The notes under the pieces are model-generated. The model was given only the letters and a program-made list of their open reading frames with translations, did not search any database and was not told the DNA's origin. The translations under genes were made by a program, and so were the position numbers. Source: Pseudomonas sp. LD120 (lineage in GTDB: Bacteria > Pseudomonadota > Gammaproteobacteria > Pseudomonadales > Pseudomonadaceae). Taken from it: DNA of 64,000 nt. Below, one piece after another: positions 8,435-15,961 of this stretch; position 1 is the stretch's first letter; every line of letters starts with the position of its first letter. Location of the stretch: positions 248,001 through 312,000 of the forward strand of contig NZ_WVHL01000005.1 in the NCBI RefSeq assembly GCF_009861525.1. Direction: 5' to 3'.

Positions 8435-8464
8435 GTGCGTTTAACGCACCTTTTTCGGTATACT
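8435..8464 (+). promoter_or_regulatory. Putative purE promoter with dyad operator candidate
   Basis: A perfect dyad GTGCGTT-T-AACGCAC (8435-8449) sits directly upstream of TATACT (8459-8464), a good -10 hexamer. No -35 with normal spacing is clear, so activator-dependent or repressor-controlled initiation is possible. The dyad could also form a six-pair hairpin followed by CTTTTT. Confidence 0.45.
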
Positions 8465-8507
8465 GCGCGGCCTTCGGCCGGTTCGTCCGGCCATCATTCG
8501 TACAGTC

Positions 8508-8539
8508 AAGCCACGCATTTTCGCGTGGCTTGTTGTTTT
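8508..8539 (+). terminator. Terminator hairpin in the purE leader (attenuator candidate)
   Basis: AAGCCACGC (8508-8516) pairs perfectly with GCGTGGCTT (8523-8531) around loop ATTTTC and is followed by GTTGTTTTT. It lies between the TATACT box and the purE start at 8579, not directly behind an upstream gene. It would therefore end a transcript of about 70 bases or act as a regulated attenuator. Confidence 0.6.
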
Positions 8540-8578
8540 TGACGCGCCCGCGGGCGCCCAGAGAGAAGAGGCACGACG

Positions 8579-9070
8579 ATGAGTGCACTGGTTGGCGTGA
8601 TCATGGGCTCCAAGTCCGATTGGTCCACCCTTAGCCACACCGCCGATATGCTGGAAAAGCTCGGCATCCCTTACGAGGTGAAGGTGGTGTCCGCACACCG
8701 CACCCCGGACCTGCTGTTCCAGTACGCCGAAGAGGCTGAGGCGCGTGGCATCGAGGTGATCATCGCCGGTGCCGGTGGCGCGGCGCACTTGCCGGGCATG
8801 TGCGCGGCCAAGACCCACCTGCCGGTGCTGGGCGTGCCGGTGCAGTCGTCGATGCTCTCGGGCGTGGATTCGCTGCTGTCCATCGTGCAGATGCCCGCGG
8901 GCATCCCGGTCGCCACCCTGGCCATCGGCAAGGCGGGGGCGATCAACGCAGCCCTGCTCTCGGCGAGCATCCTGGGCGCCAAGCACCCGCAGTTCCATGC
9001 GGTGCTGAAAAAATTCCGTGCTGAACAGACAGACAGCGTGCTGGACAATCCAGACCCGCGCGTCGCCTGA
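8579..9070 (+). CDS. purE: N5-carboxyaminoimidazole ribonucleotide mutase
   Basis: 163 residues, the full length of class I PurE, which converts N5-CAIR to CAIR in purine synthesis. The N-terminal [10 protein letters not shown] phosphate-binding loop and the catalytic-His segment SAHRTPD are present, as is the [12 protein letters not shown] stretch. Class I rather than class II is supported by the adjacent purK, whose product supplies N5-CAIR. The ATG at 8579 follows AGAGAAGAGG. PurK starts 11 bases after the stop, so the two genes form an operon. Confidence 0.96.
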   Translation: MSALVGVIMGSKSDWSTLSHTADMLEKLGIPYEVKVVSAHRTPDLLFQYAEEAEARGIEVIIAGAGGAAHLPGMCAAKTHLPVLGVPVQSSMLSGVDSLLSIVQMPAGIPVATLAIGKAGAINAALLSASILGAKHPQFHAVLKKFRAEQTDSVLDNPDPRVA

Positions 9071-9081
9071 GGTTGTTGACG

Positions 9082-10164
9082 ATGAAGATCGGTGTAATCG
9101 GTGGCGGCCAGTTGGGCCGCATGTTGGCCCTGGCGGGGACTCCGCTGGGAATGAACTTCGCGTTCCTCGACCCGGCGCCGGACGCCTGTGCCGCTGCCCT
9201 GGGCGAACACCTGCGGGCCGACTACGGCGACCAGGATCATCTGCGCCAACTGGCCGATGAAGTGGATTTGGTGACGTTCGAGTTCGAGAGCGTGCCGGCG
9301 GAAACCGTGGCCTTCCTCTCGCAGTTCGTGCCGGTCTACCCGAGCGCCGAAGCTTTGCGCATCGCCCGCGATCGCTGGTTCGAGAAGAGCATGTTCAAGG
9401 ATCTGGGGATTCCTACCCCCGAGTTTGCCGACATCCAGTCCCAGGCCGATCTCGACGCTGCGGTGGCACGCATCGGTCTGCCGGCGGTGCTCAAGACCCG
9501 CACCCTGGGTTACGACGGCAAGGGCCAGAAGGTCCTGCGCAGCGCCGCCGACGTCGCAGGCACCTTCGCCGAACTGGGCAGCGTGCCTTGCCTGCTGGAA
9601 GGCTTCGTGCCGTTCACCGGCGAAGTCTCGCTGATCGCCGTGCGTGCCCGTGACGGGGAAACTCGTTTCTACCCGCTGGTGCACAACACCCACGACAGCG
9701 GCATCCTGCGCCTGTCCGTGGCCAGCAGCGATCACCCGCTGCAGGCCCTGGCCGAGGACTACTCCAGCCGCGTGCTCAAACAACTGGATTACGTCGGCGT
9801 CATGGCTTTTGAATTCTTCGAAGTCGACGGTGGCCTCAAGGCCAACGAGATTGCCCCACGGGTGCACAACTCCGGGCACTGGACCACCGAAGGCGCCGAG
9901 TGCAGCCAGTTCGAAAACCACCTGCGGGCGGTGGCCGGTCTGCCCCTGGGTTCCACGGCCAAGGTCGGTGAGAGCGCCATGCTCAATTTCATCGGCGAAG
10001 TACCACCGGTGGACCAGGTCATCGCCATCGACGACTGCCACCTGCATCACTACGGCAAGGCCTTCAAGGTCGGGCGCAAAGTCGGCCACGCCAACCTGCG
10101 CTGCGCCGATCAGGCGACCCTGCAAGCACAGATCCTCAAGGTGCAAGCGCTGATCGCCGAGTAA
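9082..10164 (+). CDS. purK: N5-carboxyaminoimidazole ribonucleotide synthase
   Basis: 360 residues. An ATP-grasp enzyme that carboxylates AIR using ATP and bicarbonate and passes the product to PurE. The start MKIGVIGGGQLGRMLA is the conserved N-terminus. Later come the ATP-grasp elements KTRTLGYDGKGQ and EFFEVDGGLKANEIAPRVHNSGHWT, the latter holding the metal-binding Glu and Asn. An in-frame TTG three codons upstream is less likely than the ATG at 9082. It is co-transcribed with purE. Confidence 0.96.
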   Translation: MKIGVIGGGQLGRMLALAGTPLGMNFAFLDPAPDACAAALGEHLRADYGDQDHLRQLADEVDLVTFEFESVPAETVAFLSQFVPVYPSAEALRIARDRWFEKSMFKDLGIPTPEFADIQSQADLDAAVARIGLPAVLKTRTLGYDGKGQKVLRSAADVAGTFAELGSVPCLLEGFVPFTGEVSLIAVRARDGETRFYPLVHNTHDSGILRLSVASSDHPLQALAEDYSSRVLKQLDYVGVMAFEFFEVDGGLKANEIAPRVHNSGHWTTEGAECSQFENHLRAVAGLPLGSTAKVGESAMLNFIGEVPPVDQVIAIDDCHLHHYGKAFKVGRKVGHANLRCADQATLQAQILKVQALIAE

Positions 10165-10271
10165 CAAATCCACCGGCTGGCGGGAACCTTCGTTTCCCGC
10201 CGTTCTCTGATAGCTGGATGCCAAAGTGCTGACTTGGCTTTGGTGTGATCCCCCCTTACAGAGGCACAGCC

Positions 10272-10517
10272 ATGGGCATTATTGGAACCATTTTCATCGG
10301 CTTGATCGTTGGTCTGCTGGCGCGTTTTCTCAAACCGGGAGACGACAGCATGGGCTGGATCATGACCATCCTGCTGGGTATCGGCGGTTCGGTGGCGGCC
10401 ACTTATGGCGGTCAGGCGCTGGGTATCTACCATGCGGGCCAGGGCGCCGGTTTCATCGGTGCACTGGTGGGCGCGATCGTCCTGCTGGTGATCTACGGCT
10501 TTATCAAGAAAAGCTGA
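10272..10517 (+). CDS. GlsB/YeaQ/YmgE family small membrane protein
   Basis: 81 residues from MGIIGTIFIGLIVGLLARF. Three hydrophobic stretches with many glycines (near residues 2-18, 27-45 and 56-78) and the motif GLLARFLKPGDD are the transglycosylase-associated/GlsB family pattern. Members are linked to general stress in other bacteria, but the molecular role is unknown. The ATG at 10272 has AGAGG upstream. It is a single gene followed by a hairpin terminator. Confidence 0.85.
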   Translation: MGIIGTIFIGLIVGLLARFLKPGDDSMGWIMTILLGIGGSVAATYGGQALGIYHAGQGAGFIGALVGAIVLLVIYGFIKKS

Positions 10518-10530
10518 TTGCCTTCTGCAA

Positions 10531-10568
10531 GCTCCCTCTGCCGCTCGGGCGGAGGGGAGCTCATTTGT
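10531..10568 (+). terminator. Probable terminator after the GlsB-like gene
   Basis: GCTCCC-TCTGCC pairs with GGCGGA-GGGAGC around a short loop, with one bulged G, and is followed by TCATTTGTT. The U tract is imperfect. Confidence 0.55.
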
Positions 10569-10655
10569 TCATCTGAAACTTCAACGCAGCCGACGGTTTG
10601 GGCACTAGAATGCCCGGGTTTTTCCGTCCTTCCTTTTTGACCGAGCCACCCTCTC

Positions 10656-11192
10656 ATGCGCCGTCTTCTATTGACCTTTATTCTGCTGGGCTGCGGCCTG
10701 GCCCAGGCTGGCGAACTGCCGGAAACCGACTGGCTGGAACTGATGCCCAAGTCGGACCAGAAGGCCCTGGAGCAGATGCCGGAAATCGACCACAACTCCC
10801 CCGAAGCCAGCGGCACCTTCACCGACAAGGGTGGCCTGAAGCAGAGCAAGGGCTTGCCGGCGGTGATGTATTCCACCAAGACCGTGCCGGCGATGAACGA
10901 CAAGACCATTCGCATCGGTGGTTATCCCGTGCCCCTGGAAGCGGATGCCAAGGGGCGCAGCACGCTGTTCTTCCTGGTGCCGTACCCCGGGGCCTGCATC
11001 CACGTGCCGCCACCGCCGCCCAACCAGCTGGTGCTGGTGCGCTTTCCCAAGGGGGTGAAGCTGGACGACATCTACACACCGCTGTGGGTGACCGGCACCT
11101 TGAAGGTCGAGAAGGTCAGCAATGACCTGGCCGACGCGGCCTACGCCCTGGATGCGGCGAAGGTGCGGGTGGTGCAGGAATCGGATCTCTGA
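10656..11192 (+). CDS. DUF3299 family exported protein
   Basis: 178 residues with a clear signal peptide (MRRLLLTFILLGCGLAQA, cleavage near residue 18). The body has the DUF3299 features: VRIGGYPVPLE-like (here IRIGGYPVPLEAD), LFFLVPYPGACIHVPPPPPNQ and YTPLWVTGTLK. The single Cys in 'GACIHVPPPPPNQ' is typical. Family members are predicted periplasmic, sometimes linked to lipoprotein or metal handling, but no activity is established. It stands alone between convergent or unrelated genes. Confidence 0.8.
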   Translation: MRRLLLTFILLGCGLAQAGELPETDWLELMPKSDQKALEQMPEIDHNSPEASGTFTDKGGLKQSKGLPAVMYSTKTVPAMNDKTIRIGGYPVPLEADAKGRSTLFFLVPYPGACIHVPPPPPNQLVLVRFPKGVKLDDIYTPLWVTGTLKVEKVSNDLADAAYALDAAKVRVVQESDL

Positions 11193-11277
11193 AGCCGCAG
11201 CGCTGAATGTACCTTCCAAACGGCTCTGTTGAACTGGACCGCTGAAGGCATTTCTGAACGGTAGGAGCTAGTTGGGG

Positions 11278-12177
11278 TCAGAGCGGGGCGCCGCTGATGC
11301 TCACGCTCAGGGTATGGCGGGCGCCGGGGGCCAGGGTGACGATGTCGTCCATTACGTTGGCGGTTTCGATGCACAGCATGCGCTGCCAGCCGTCGTCGGC
11401 CATGTCGCCAAATTGCGCGGCGCGGTCGATCCAGGGGTTCCAGATCACCGCAGTCCGCGAGCCTTCGCTGCGCAGCTGAATTCGTCGTTGCCACTCGGGG
11501 TCGACGATCTCCAGTTGCGCCGGAACGTTCAGGTAGATGCGGTCGGTCTCGCCGCTAAAGTGCAGGGCACCGTTCTGTACCTGGGTGGTCCAGTCTTCCA
11601 GGGTTTCGATGTAGTTCAGTCCGTCCAGGCCTTCGACCTGCACCTGGCGCACATCGCTGACCGCGAAATAGCTGTGCAGGGCCTGGCTGATGCTCACGCT
11701 TTCAGTGCCCAGGTTGTGGCTGGTGAGGCTGATGTGCAGTTGCTCGTCGAGGCGGATGCTCAGGCTTGGTTCCACCTGATGGGGCCAGTCGGTAAAGCCG
11801 CCAGTGGGGCAGGGCAGGCGCAGGCGTATGAGCAAGCTGTCGCCGTCGCTTTCGATGCCTTGCAGTTCCCACTCGCTGGCCCGCACCAGGCCATGGGCAG
11901 GCGCTGGCTCACTGCTTTGGCGCATGGCCTGCACGCTTAGCGGGTTGCGTGCAAGGTTGCCGAACCAGGGCCAGCACACCGGCACCCCGGCGCGGATGCT
12001 CTTGCCGCTTTTGAACGCGGCCTCATCGTTGAGCCAGATCAGCGGCGGCTGCCCGGCCACCTGATAACTGAGGATGTGCGCGCCTTGTTGGGCCACCAGC
12101 AGTTCGGCTTCACCGTGGCGAATACGCCAGCAGTTCAGTTCATCCAGTTTCACTGTTTCGACGTGGGGCGTAGGCAT
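11278..12177 (-). CDS. D-hexose-6-phosphate mutarotase (YeaD-like aldose epimerase family)
   Basis: 299 residues. It interconverts alpha and beta anomers of hexose-6-phosphates. Recognisable segments are 'GKSIRAGVPVCWPWFG' (the conserved R-x-G-x-P-V-x-x-P-W-F-G loop), APAHGLVR with the catalytic His, 'ALHSYFAVSDV' with the second His, and VIWNPWID near the C-terminus. Cytoplasmic, galactose-mutarotase fold. The ATG at 12177 gives the normal N-terminus. The thioesterase gene lies 58 bases upstream on the same strand. Confidence 0.88.
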   Translation of the reverse strand: MPTPHVETVKLDELNCWRIRHGEAELLVAQQGAHILSYQVAGQPPLIWLNDEAAFKSGKSIRAGVPVCWPWFGNLARNPLSVQAMRQSSEPAPAHGLVRASEWELQGIESDGDSLLIRLRLPCPTGGFTDWPHQVEPSLSIRLDEQLHISLTSHNLGTESVSISQALHSYFAVSDVRQVQVEGLDGLNYIETLEDWTTQVQNGALHFSGETDRIYLNVPAQLEIVDPEWQRRIQLRSEGSRTAVIWNPWIDRAAQFGDMADDGWQRMLCIETANVMDDIVTLAPGARHTLSVSISGAPL

Positions 12178-12235
12178 GCTGCGGTTCTCGTTCGCAAGGC
12201 TTGGGCGGTCATGGCATGCATGACCGCCTCCAGGT

Positions 12236-12640
12236 TTAACGCGCTCGGGGCGGAACCGAGCGGGTGCGGCCGCTGCCGTCGATGGCGACGAACACGAACA
12301 CCGCTTCGGTGACCTTGCGCCATTCGCTGGACAGCGGATCGTCGCTCCACACCTCGACCATCATCTGGATCGAGCTGCGGCCGATCTCCAGGGTCTGGGT
12401 GTAGAAGGACAGCTGCGCGCCCACGGCCACCGGCACCAGGAACGCCATGCGGTCGATGGCCACCGTGGCCACCCGGCCACCGGCGACGCGGCTGGCCATG
12501 GCGGTGCCCGCCAGGTCCATCTGCGCCACCAGCCAGCCGCCGAAAATATCGCCAAAACCGTTGGTTTCACGGGGCAAGGCGGTGATTTGCAGGGCCAGGT
12601 CGCCTTGCGGGATTGGATCTTCTTGTTCGAGCTCTATCAT
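12236..12640 (-). CDS. Acyl-CoA thioesterase, YciA-like hot-dog fold
   Basis: 134 residues. The family hallmark 'NGFGDIFGGWLVAQMDLAG' (N-x-x-G-D-I-F-G-G-W-L-x-x-x-M-D) gives the hot-dog helix with the catalytic Asp. The C-terminal strand TEAVFVFVAIDGSGR is also typical. These cytoplasmic hexameric enzymes hydrolyse short- and medium-chain acyl-CoAs. The ATG at 12640 follows AGAGGCCCC. It is likely co-transcribed with the mutarotase, though no functional link is evident. Confidence 0.85.
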   Translation of the reverse strand: MIELEQEDPIPQGDLALQITALPRETNGFGDIFGGWLVAQMDLAGTAMASRVAGGRVATVAIDRMAFLVPVAVGAQLSFYTQTLEIGRSSIQMMVEVWSDDPLSSEWRKVTEAVFVFVAIDGSGRTRSVPPRAR

Positions 12641-13176
12641 GCGAGGGGCCTCTGACCCGTGACGCTTCGTGGGTACTTCAGGTGAATAGCCGTCTTCAGG
12701 AAAAACGATTCAGCCCGAACACACTGCGTTCGTCACGTTCTTTCTAAGGCGTGCTATAGGGAAACTCTGCGAAATCGGCTGCTCATGCACGGTGAGAACG
12801 ACTGCACGCTGGGCACCTCCGGCGCTACGCAGGCAATACTGCGTTAGAAACAGGCACGGATTGCTCATTTACAACACGTAGACTCCGCATTCGTACCGGT
12901 TTTTGCCTTATCTTGCTTTCGCTCGCTACGTTCTCACTGCGCATGAGGACAACGGGTTTTCGCACAGCAACCCTTGCCAGGAGCGGCTTTGCGCTCCGAG
13001 GTTTGCGAGTATATCGGTCGATAGACTCCACGACGACCCACTCAGTTCGCAAATTTGTGAGTCATTTGTGCGTCGCTGTGTACGCAATCGAACAATTTGC
13101 TATCGTGCCGAACCTGCCAGGCCCCAACCAGCGCTGTTGCGGCTTCCAGAACCGACTAATAAGAGAAGCCCTTGCC
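12641..13176. other. 536-base intergenic region upstream of the MFS gene
   Basis: I see no gene. A reading frame runs from 12913 into the MFS gene, but its translation has no membrane or family character before the normal start. The region holds small inverted repeats (for example CAAATTTG near 13050) and is less GC-rich than its flanks. It probably carries the promoters of the two divergent genes; no sigma-70 site is clear enough to call. Confidence 0.4.
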
Positions 13177-14475
13177 ATGACCACTGTGCCCGCGAGCGCC
13201 GCGCAATCTGCGCAACCTGCCCGTCCGCTGACCCGTAGTGACTACAAGACCTTGTCCCTGTCCGCCCTGGGCGGTGCGCTGGAGTTCTACGACTTCATCA
13301 TCTTTGTATTTTTCGCCACGGTGGTCGGTAAATTGTTCTTCCCGGCGGACATGCCCGAGTGGCTGCGCCTGATGCAGACCTTCGGCATCTTCGCTGCCGG
13401 TTACCTGGCCCGACCCCTGGGCGGGATTGTGATGGCGCACTTTGGCGACCTGCTGGGGCGCAAGAAGATGTTCACCTTGAGCATCTTCATGATGGCGGTG
13501 CCGACCTTGATCATGGGCTTGCTGCCCACCTATGAGCAGATCGGCCTGTGGGCGCCGATTCTGCTGTTGCTGATGCGGGTGATCCAGGGCGCGGCCATCG
13601 GTGGTGAAGTGCCCGGCGCCTGGGTCTTCGTTTCCGAACATGTGCCCCAGCGGCATATCGGCTACGCGTGCGGCACCCTGACTTCGGGGCTGACCGCCGG
13701 GATCCTCCTGGGCTCGCTGGTGGCCACCGCCATCAACAGCATCTACACCCCGGTGGAAGTGGCGGACTACGCCTGGCGTATCCCGTTCCTGCTGGGTGGG
13801 GTGTTCGGCCTGTTCTCGGTGTACCTGCGCCGCCTGCTGCACGAGACCCCGGTGTTCGCCGAGTTGCAGCTGCGCAAGGCCCTGGCCGAAGAGTTGCCGC
13901 TGCGTACCGTGCTGCGCGATCACCGAGGTGCGATCATCATTTCCATGCTGCTGACCTGGCTGCTGTCCGCCGGGATCATCGTGGTGATCCTGATGACCCC
14001 CACCGTGTTGCAGACTGTCTACAAATTCCCGGCCATCACCGCTCTTGAAGCCAACAGCCTGGCGATCGTGTTCCTGAGCCTGGGTTGCGTGATCTCTGGG
14101 GTCCTGGCGGACCGCTTCGGCGCCGGCAAGGTCTTTGTCATCGGCAGCGTCTTGCTGCTGGCCACGTCCTGGACCTTCTATCACGGCCTGCTGGATAACC
14201 CACAATGGTTGTTCCCGATGTATGCCCTGACCGGCCTGTTCGTCGGCACCATTGGCGCGGTGCCTTATGTGATGGTCAAGGCGTTCCCGGCGGCGGTGCG
14301 TTTCAGCGGTCTGTCGTTTTCCTACAACCTGGCGTACGCGATCTTCGGTGGCCTGACGCCGATGGTGGTGACCTGGCTGCTCAAAGAGAGCCCGATGGGG
14401 CCGGCTTATTATGTCGCGATTATTTGCGGCATCGGCCTGCTGGTGGGCCTGTACCTGTGGGCCAAGGGCCGCTGA
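13177..14475 (+). CDS. MFS transporter, metabolite:H+ symporter type
   Basis: 432 residues with about twelve hydrophobic segments. The motif between helices 2 and 3, 'RPLGGIVMAHFGDLLGRKKM', is the G-x-x-x-D-x-x-G-R-K/R signature of the metabolite:H+ symporter family (proline/betaine ProP, citrate, shikimate and alpha-ketoglutarate carriers). 'LGGALEFYDFIIFVFFATVV' at the start is characteristic of the same family. The substrate cannot be read from sequence. The ATG at 13177 has AAGAGA upstream. It is transcribed towards pstS but separated from it by a REP element and a hairpin. Confidence 0.88.
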   Translation: MTTVPASAAQSAQPARPLTRSDYKTLSLSALGGALEFYDFIIFVFFATVVGKLFFPADMPEWLRLMQTFGIFAAGYLARPLGGIVMAHFGDLLGRKKMFTLSIFMMAVPTLIMGLLPTYEQIGLWAPILLLLMRVIQGAAIGGEVPGAWVFVSEHVPQRHIGYACGTLTSGLTAGILLGSLVATAINSIYTPVEVADYAWRIPFLLGGVFGLFSVYLRRLLHETPVFAELQLRKALAEELPLRTVLRDHRGAIIISMLLTWLLSAGIIVVILMTPTVLQTVYKFPAITALEANSLAIVFLSLGCVISGVLADRFGAGKVFVIGSVLLLATSWTFYHGLLDNPQWLFPMYALTGLFVGTIGAVPYVMVKAFPAAVRFSGLSFSYNLAYAIFGGLTPMVVTWLLKESPMGPAYYVAIICGIGLLVGLYLWAKGR

Positions 14476-14487
14476 CCTGCGCCATCC

Positions 14488-14591
14488 TGTAGCCGCAGCC
14501 GCAGCCGCAGCCGCAGCCGCAGCCGCACCTGCTGAGCGCTGAAGGGCATCGCGACCCTGCGGGTCGATCGCAGCCTTCGGCAGCGGCTACA
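14488..14591. repeat. REP element with an expanded AGCCGC hexanucleotide
   Basis: The left REP arm (TGTAGCCGC...) is expanded to six perfect AGCCGC units at 14491-14526. After about 30 bases the inverted arm GATCGCAGCCTTCGGCAGCG-GCTACA closes the element. Replication slippage in the REP head is the simplest explanation. Confidence 0.8.
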
Positions 14592-14615
14592 AGAAGCTTT
14601 CATTCCCCCATGAAA

Positions 14616-14658
14616 GAAAGGCCAGCTCCGTTCAGGAGTGCTGGCCTTTCATCTAATT
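14616..14658 (+). terminator. Hairpin between the MFS gene and pstS
   Basis: GAAAGGCCAGC (14616-14626) pairs perfectly with GCTGGCCTTTC (14640-14650) over a 13-base loop. What follows is ATCTAATT rather than a full T run, so termination is probable but not certain. Confidence 0.6.
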
Positions 14659-14674
14659 GTCATATTCCGGACAT
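14657..14674 (+). promoter_or_regulatory. Pho box of pstS
   Basis: TTGTCAT-ATTC-CGGACAT: two 7-base half sites with a 4-base spacer. The first matches PhoB half sites well; the second has two mismatches to CTGTCAT. It lies 67 bases upstream of the pstS start. Confidence 0.7.
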
Positions 14675-14741
14675 AGAGTGTTCACACGGCCTACAGATAC
14701 TTGGCCCCGACTTAACACACCCTATCTGCTAGGAGTAAGGC

Positions 14742-15725
14742 ATGAAACTGAAGCGTTTGATGGCGGCAATGACTTTTGTCGCTGCTGGCGTTGCGACTGC
14801 CCACGCGGTTGCCGCTGTTGACCCTGCTATCCCGAGCTACACCAAGACCACTGGTGTGTCGGGCAATCTGTCCAGCGTCGGTTCCGATACTTTGGCGAAC
14901 CTGATGACTTTGTGGGCCGAGAACTACAAAAAGGAATACCCGAACGTCAACATCCAGATTCAGGCCGCTGGTTCCGCCACCGCGCCACCGGCGTTGACTG
15001 AAGGCACCTCCAACCTGGGCCCTATGAGCCGCAAGATGAAGGACACTGAGCTGGCGGCCTTCGAACAGAAGTACGGCTACAAGCCAACCGCGATCCCGGT
15101 GGCCGTGGACGCCCTGGCGGTGTTCGTGCACAAGGACAACCCGATCCAGCACCTGACCATGGAACAGGTCGATGCGATCTTCTCCTCCACCCGTCTGTGT
15201 GGCGCCAAAGCCGAGGTGAAAACCTGGGGCGATCTGGGCGTGAAGGGCGACCTGGCCAACAAGCCAGTGCAGCTGTTCGGTCGTAACTCGGTGTCCGGCA
15301 CCTACGGCTACTTCAAGGAAGAAGCCCTGTGCAAAGGTGACTACAAGCCTAACGTCAACGAACAACCCGGTTCGGCGTCGGTGGTGCAGTCCATCAGTTC
15401 TTCGCTGAACGGCATCGGTTACTCGGGCATCGGTTACAAAACCGCAAGCGTGAAGACCGTGGCCCTGGCCAAGAAAGGTGGCGGCGAGTTCATCGAAGAC
15501 AGTGAAGAGAACGCCCTGAACGGCAAGTATCCGCTGTCGCGCTTCCTCTACGTTTATGTCAACAAAGCCCCGAACAAGCCTCTGGCCCCGCTGGAAGCCG
15601 AGTTCGTGAAACTGGTCCTGTCCAAGCAGGGTCAGGAAGTGGTGGTCAAGGACGGCTACATCCCGCTGCCAGCCAAGGTGGCCGCCAAGGCCCTGGCTGA
15701 CCTGGGCCTGAAAGAAGGCGCATAA
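14742..15725 (+). CDS. pstS: Periplasmic phosphate-binding protein
   Basis: 327 residues. Signal peptide at residues 1-28 ([22 protein letters not shown]). The mature part has phosphate-binding features: GSDTL near residue 47, [11 protein letters not shown] and [16 protein letters not shown]. It captures phosphate for the PstCAB importer. A Pho box lies upstream and a strong terminator directly downstream, so it is a separate, highly expressed transcript while pstCAB-phoU has its own promoter. The ATG at 14742 follows TAGGAGTAAGGC. Confidence 0.95.
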   Translation: MKLKRLMAAMTFVAAGVATAHAVAAVDPAIPSYTKTTGVSGNLSSVGSDTLANLMTLWAENYKKEYPNVNIQIQAAGSATAPPALTEGTSNLGPMSRKMKDTELAAFEQKYGYKPTAIPVAVDALAVFVHKDNPIQHLTMEQVDAIFSSTRLCGAKAEVKTWGDLGVKGDLANKPVQLFGRNSVSGTYGYFKEEALCKGDYKPNVNEQPGSASVVQSISSSLNGIGYSGIGYKTASVKTVALAKKGGGEFIEDSEENALNGKYPLSRFLYVYVNKAPNKPLAPLEAEFVKLVLSKQGQEVVVKDGYIPLPAKVAAKALADLGLKEGA

Positions 15726-15733
15726 GCCGCCTT

Positions 15734-15766
15734 AGAAGGTCCGGGCTCCCCGGACCTTCTCGTTTT
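15734..15766 (+). terminator. Rho-independent terminator of pstS
   Basis: A perfect 12-pair stem, AGAAGGTCCGGG (15734-15745) with CCCGGACCTTCT (15749-15760), a 3-base loop, then CGTTTT. Confidence 0.9.
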
Positions 15767-15767
15767 C

Positions 15768-15862
15768 GTAGGAGCTGGCCGGCCGGCGTTCCGCTGGCCA
15801 GCGCAAGCGCCCGCAAGGGCGACTCAGGCTCAAGGCCGGTTCGTCGGCCAGCCGGCTCCTGC
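15768..15862. repeat. Inverted repeat element of the GTAGGAGC type
   Basis: It begins GTAGGAGCTGGCCGGC and ends GCCGGCTCCTGC, with an inner CGCCCGCAAGGGCG hairpin. This is a REP-like intergenic repeat different in sequence from the GTAGCCGC family. Confidence 0.65.
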
Positions 15863-15921
15863 AACCTCATTTTCTGTCCGCTGCCGACGCTGTCACGCGG
15901 CGGATTTGCTGCGTCACTGCA

Positions 15922-15939
15922 TTGTCATCTTTCTGTCAT
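15922..15939 (+). promoter_or_regulatory. Pho box of the pstCAB-phoU operon
   Basis: TTGTCAT-CTTT-CTGTCAT is a near-perfect PhoB site. Ten bases downstream is TAGGGT (15950-15955), the expected -10 position. That puts the transcript start at about 15961-15963, at or next to the annotated pstC ATG (15962). Confidence 0.85.
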
Positions 15940-15961
15940 ACAGGATCGCTAGGGTGTGCGC

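Noticed and set aside
8671-10224. Minus-strand open frame of 517 codons opposite purE-purK
   Set aside because: It is antisense to two well-supported enzymes; the composition (His, Gln, Gly and Val rich) is that of a GC-rich shadow frame and no domain is visible.
12903-13176. Upstream in-frame extension and a second short frame before the MFS gene
   Set aside because: The extension has no membrane or family features; the ATG at 13177 gives a normal cytoplasmic N-terminus with a ribosome binding site.
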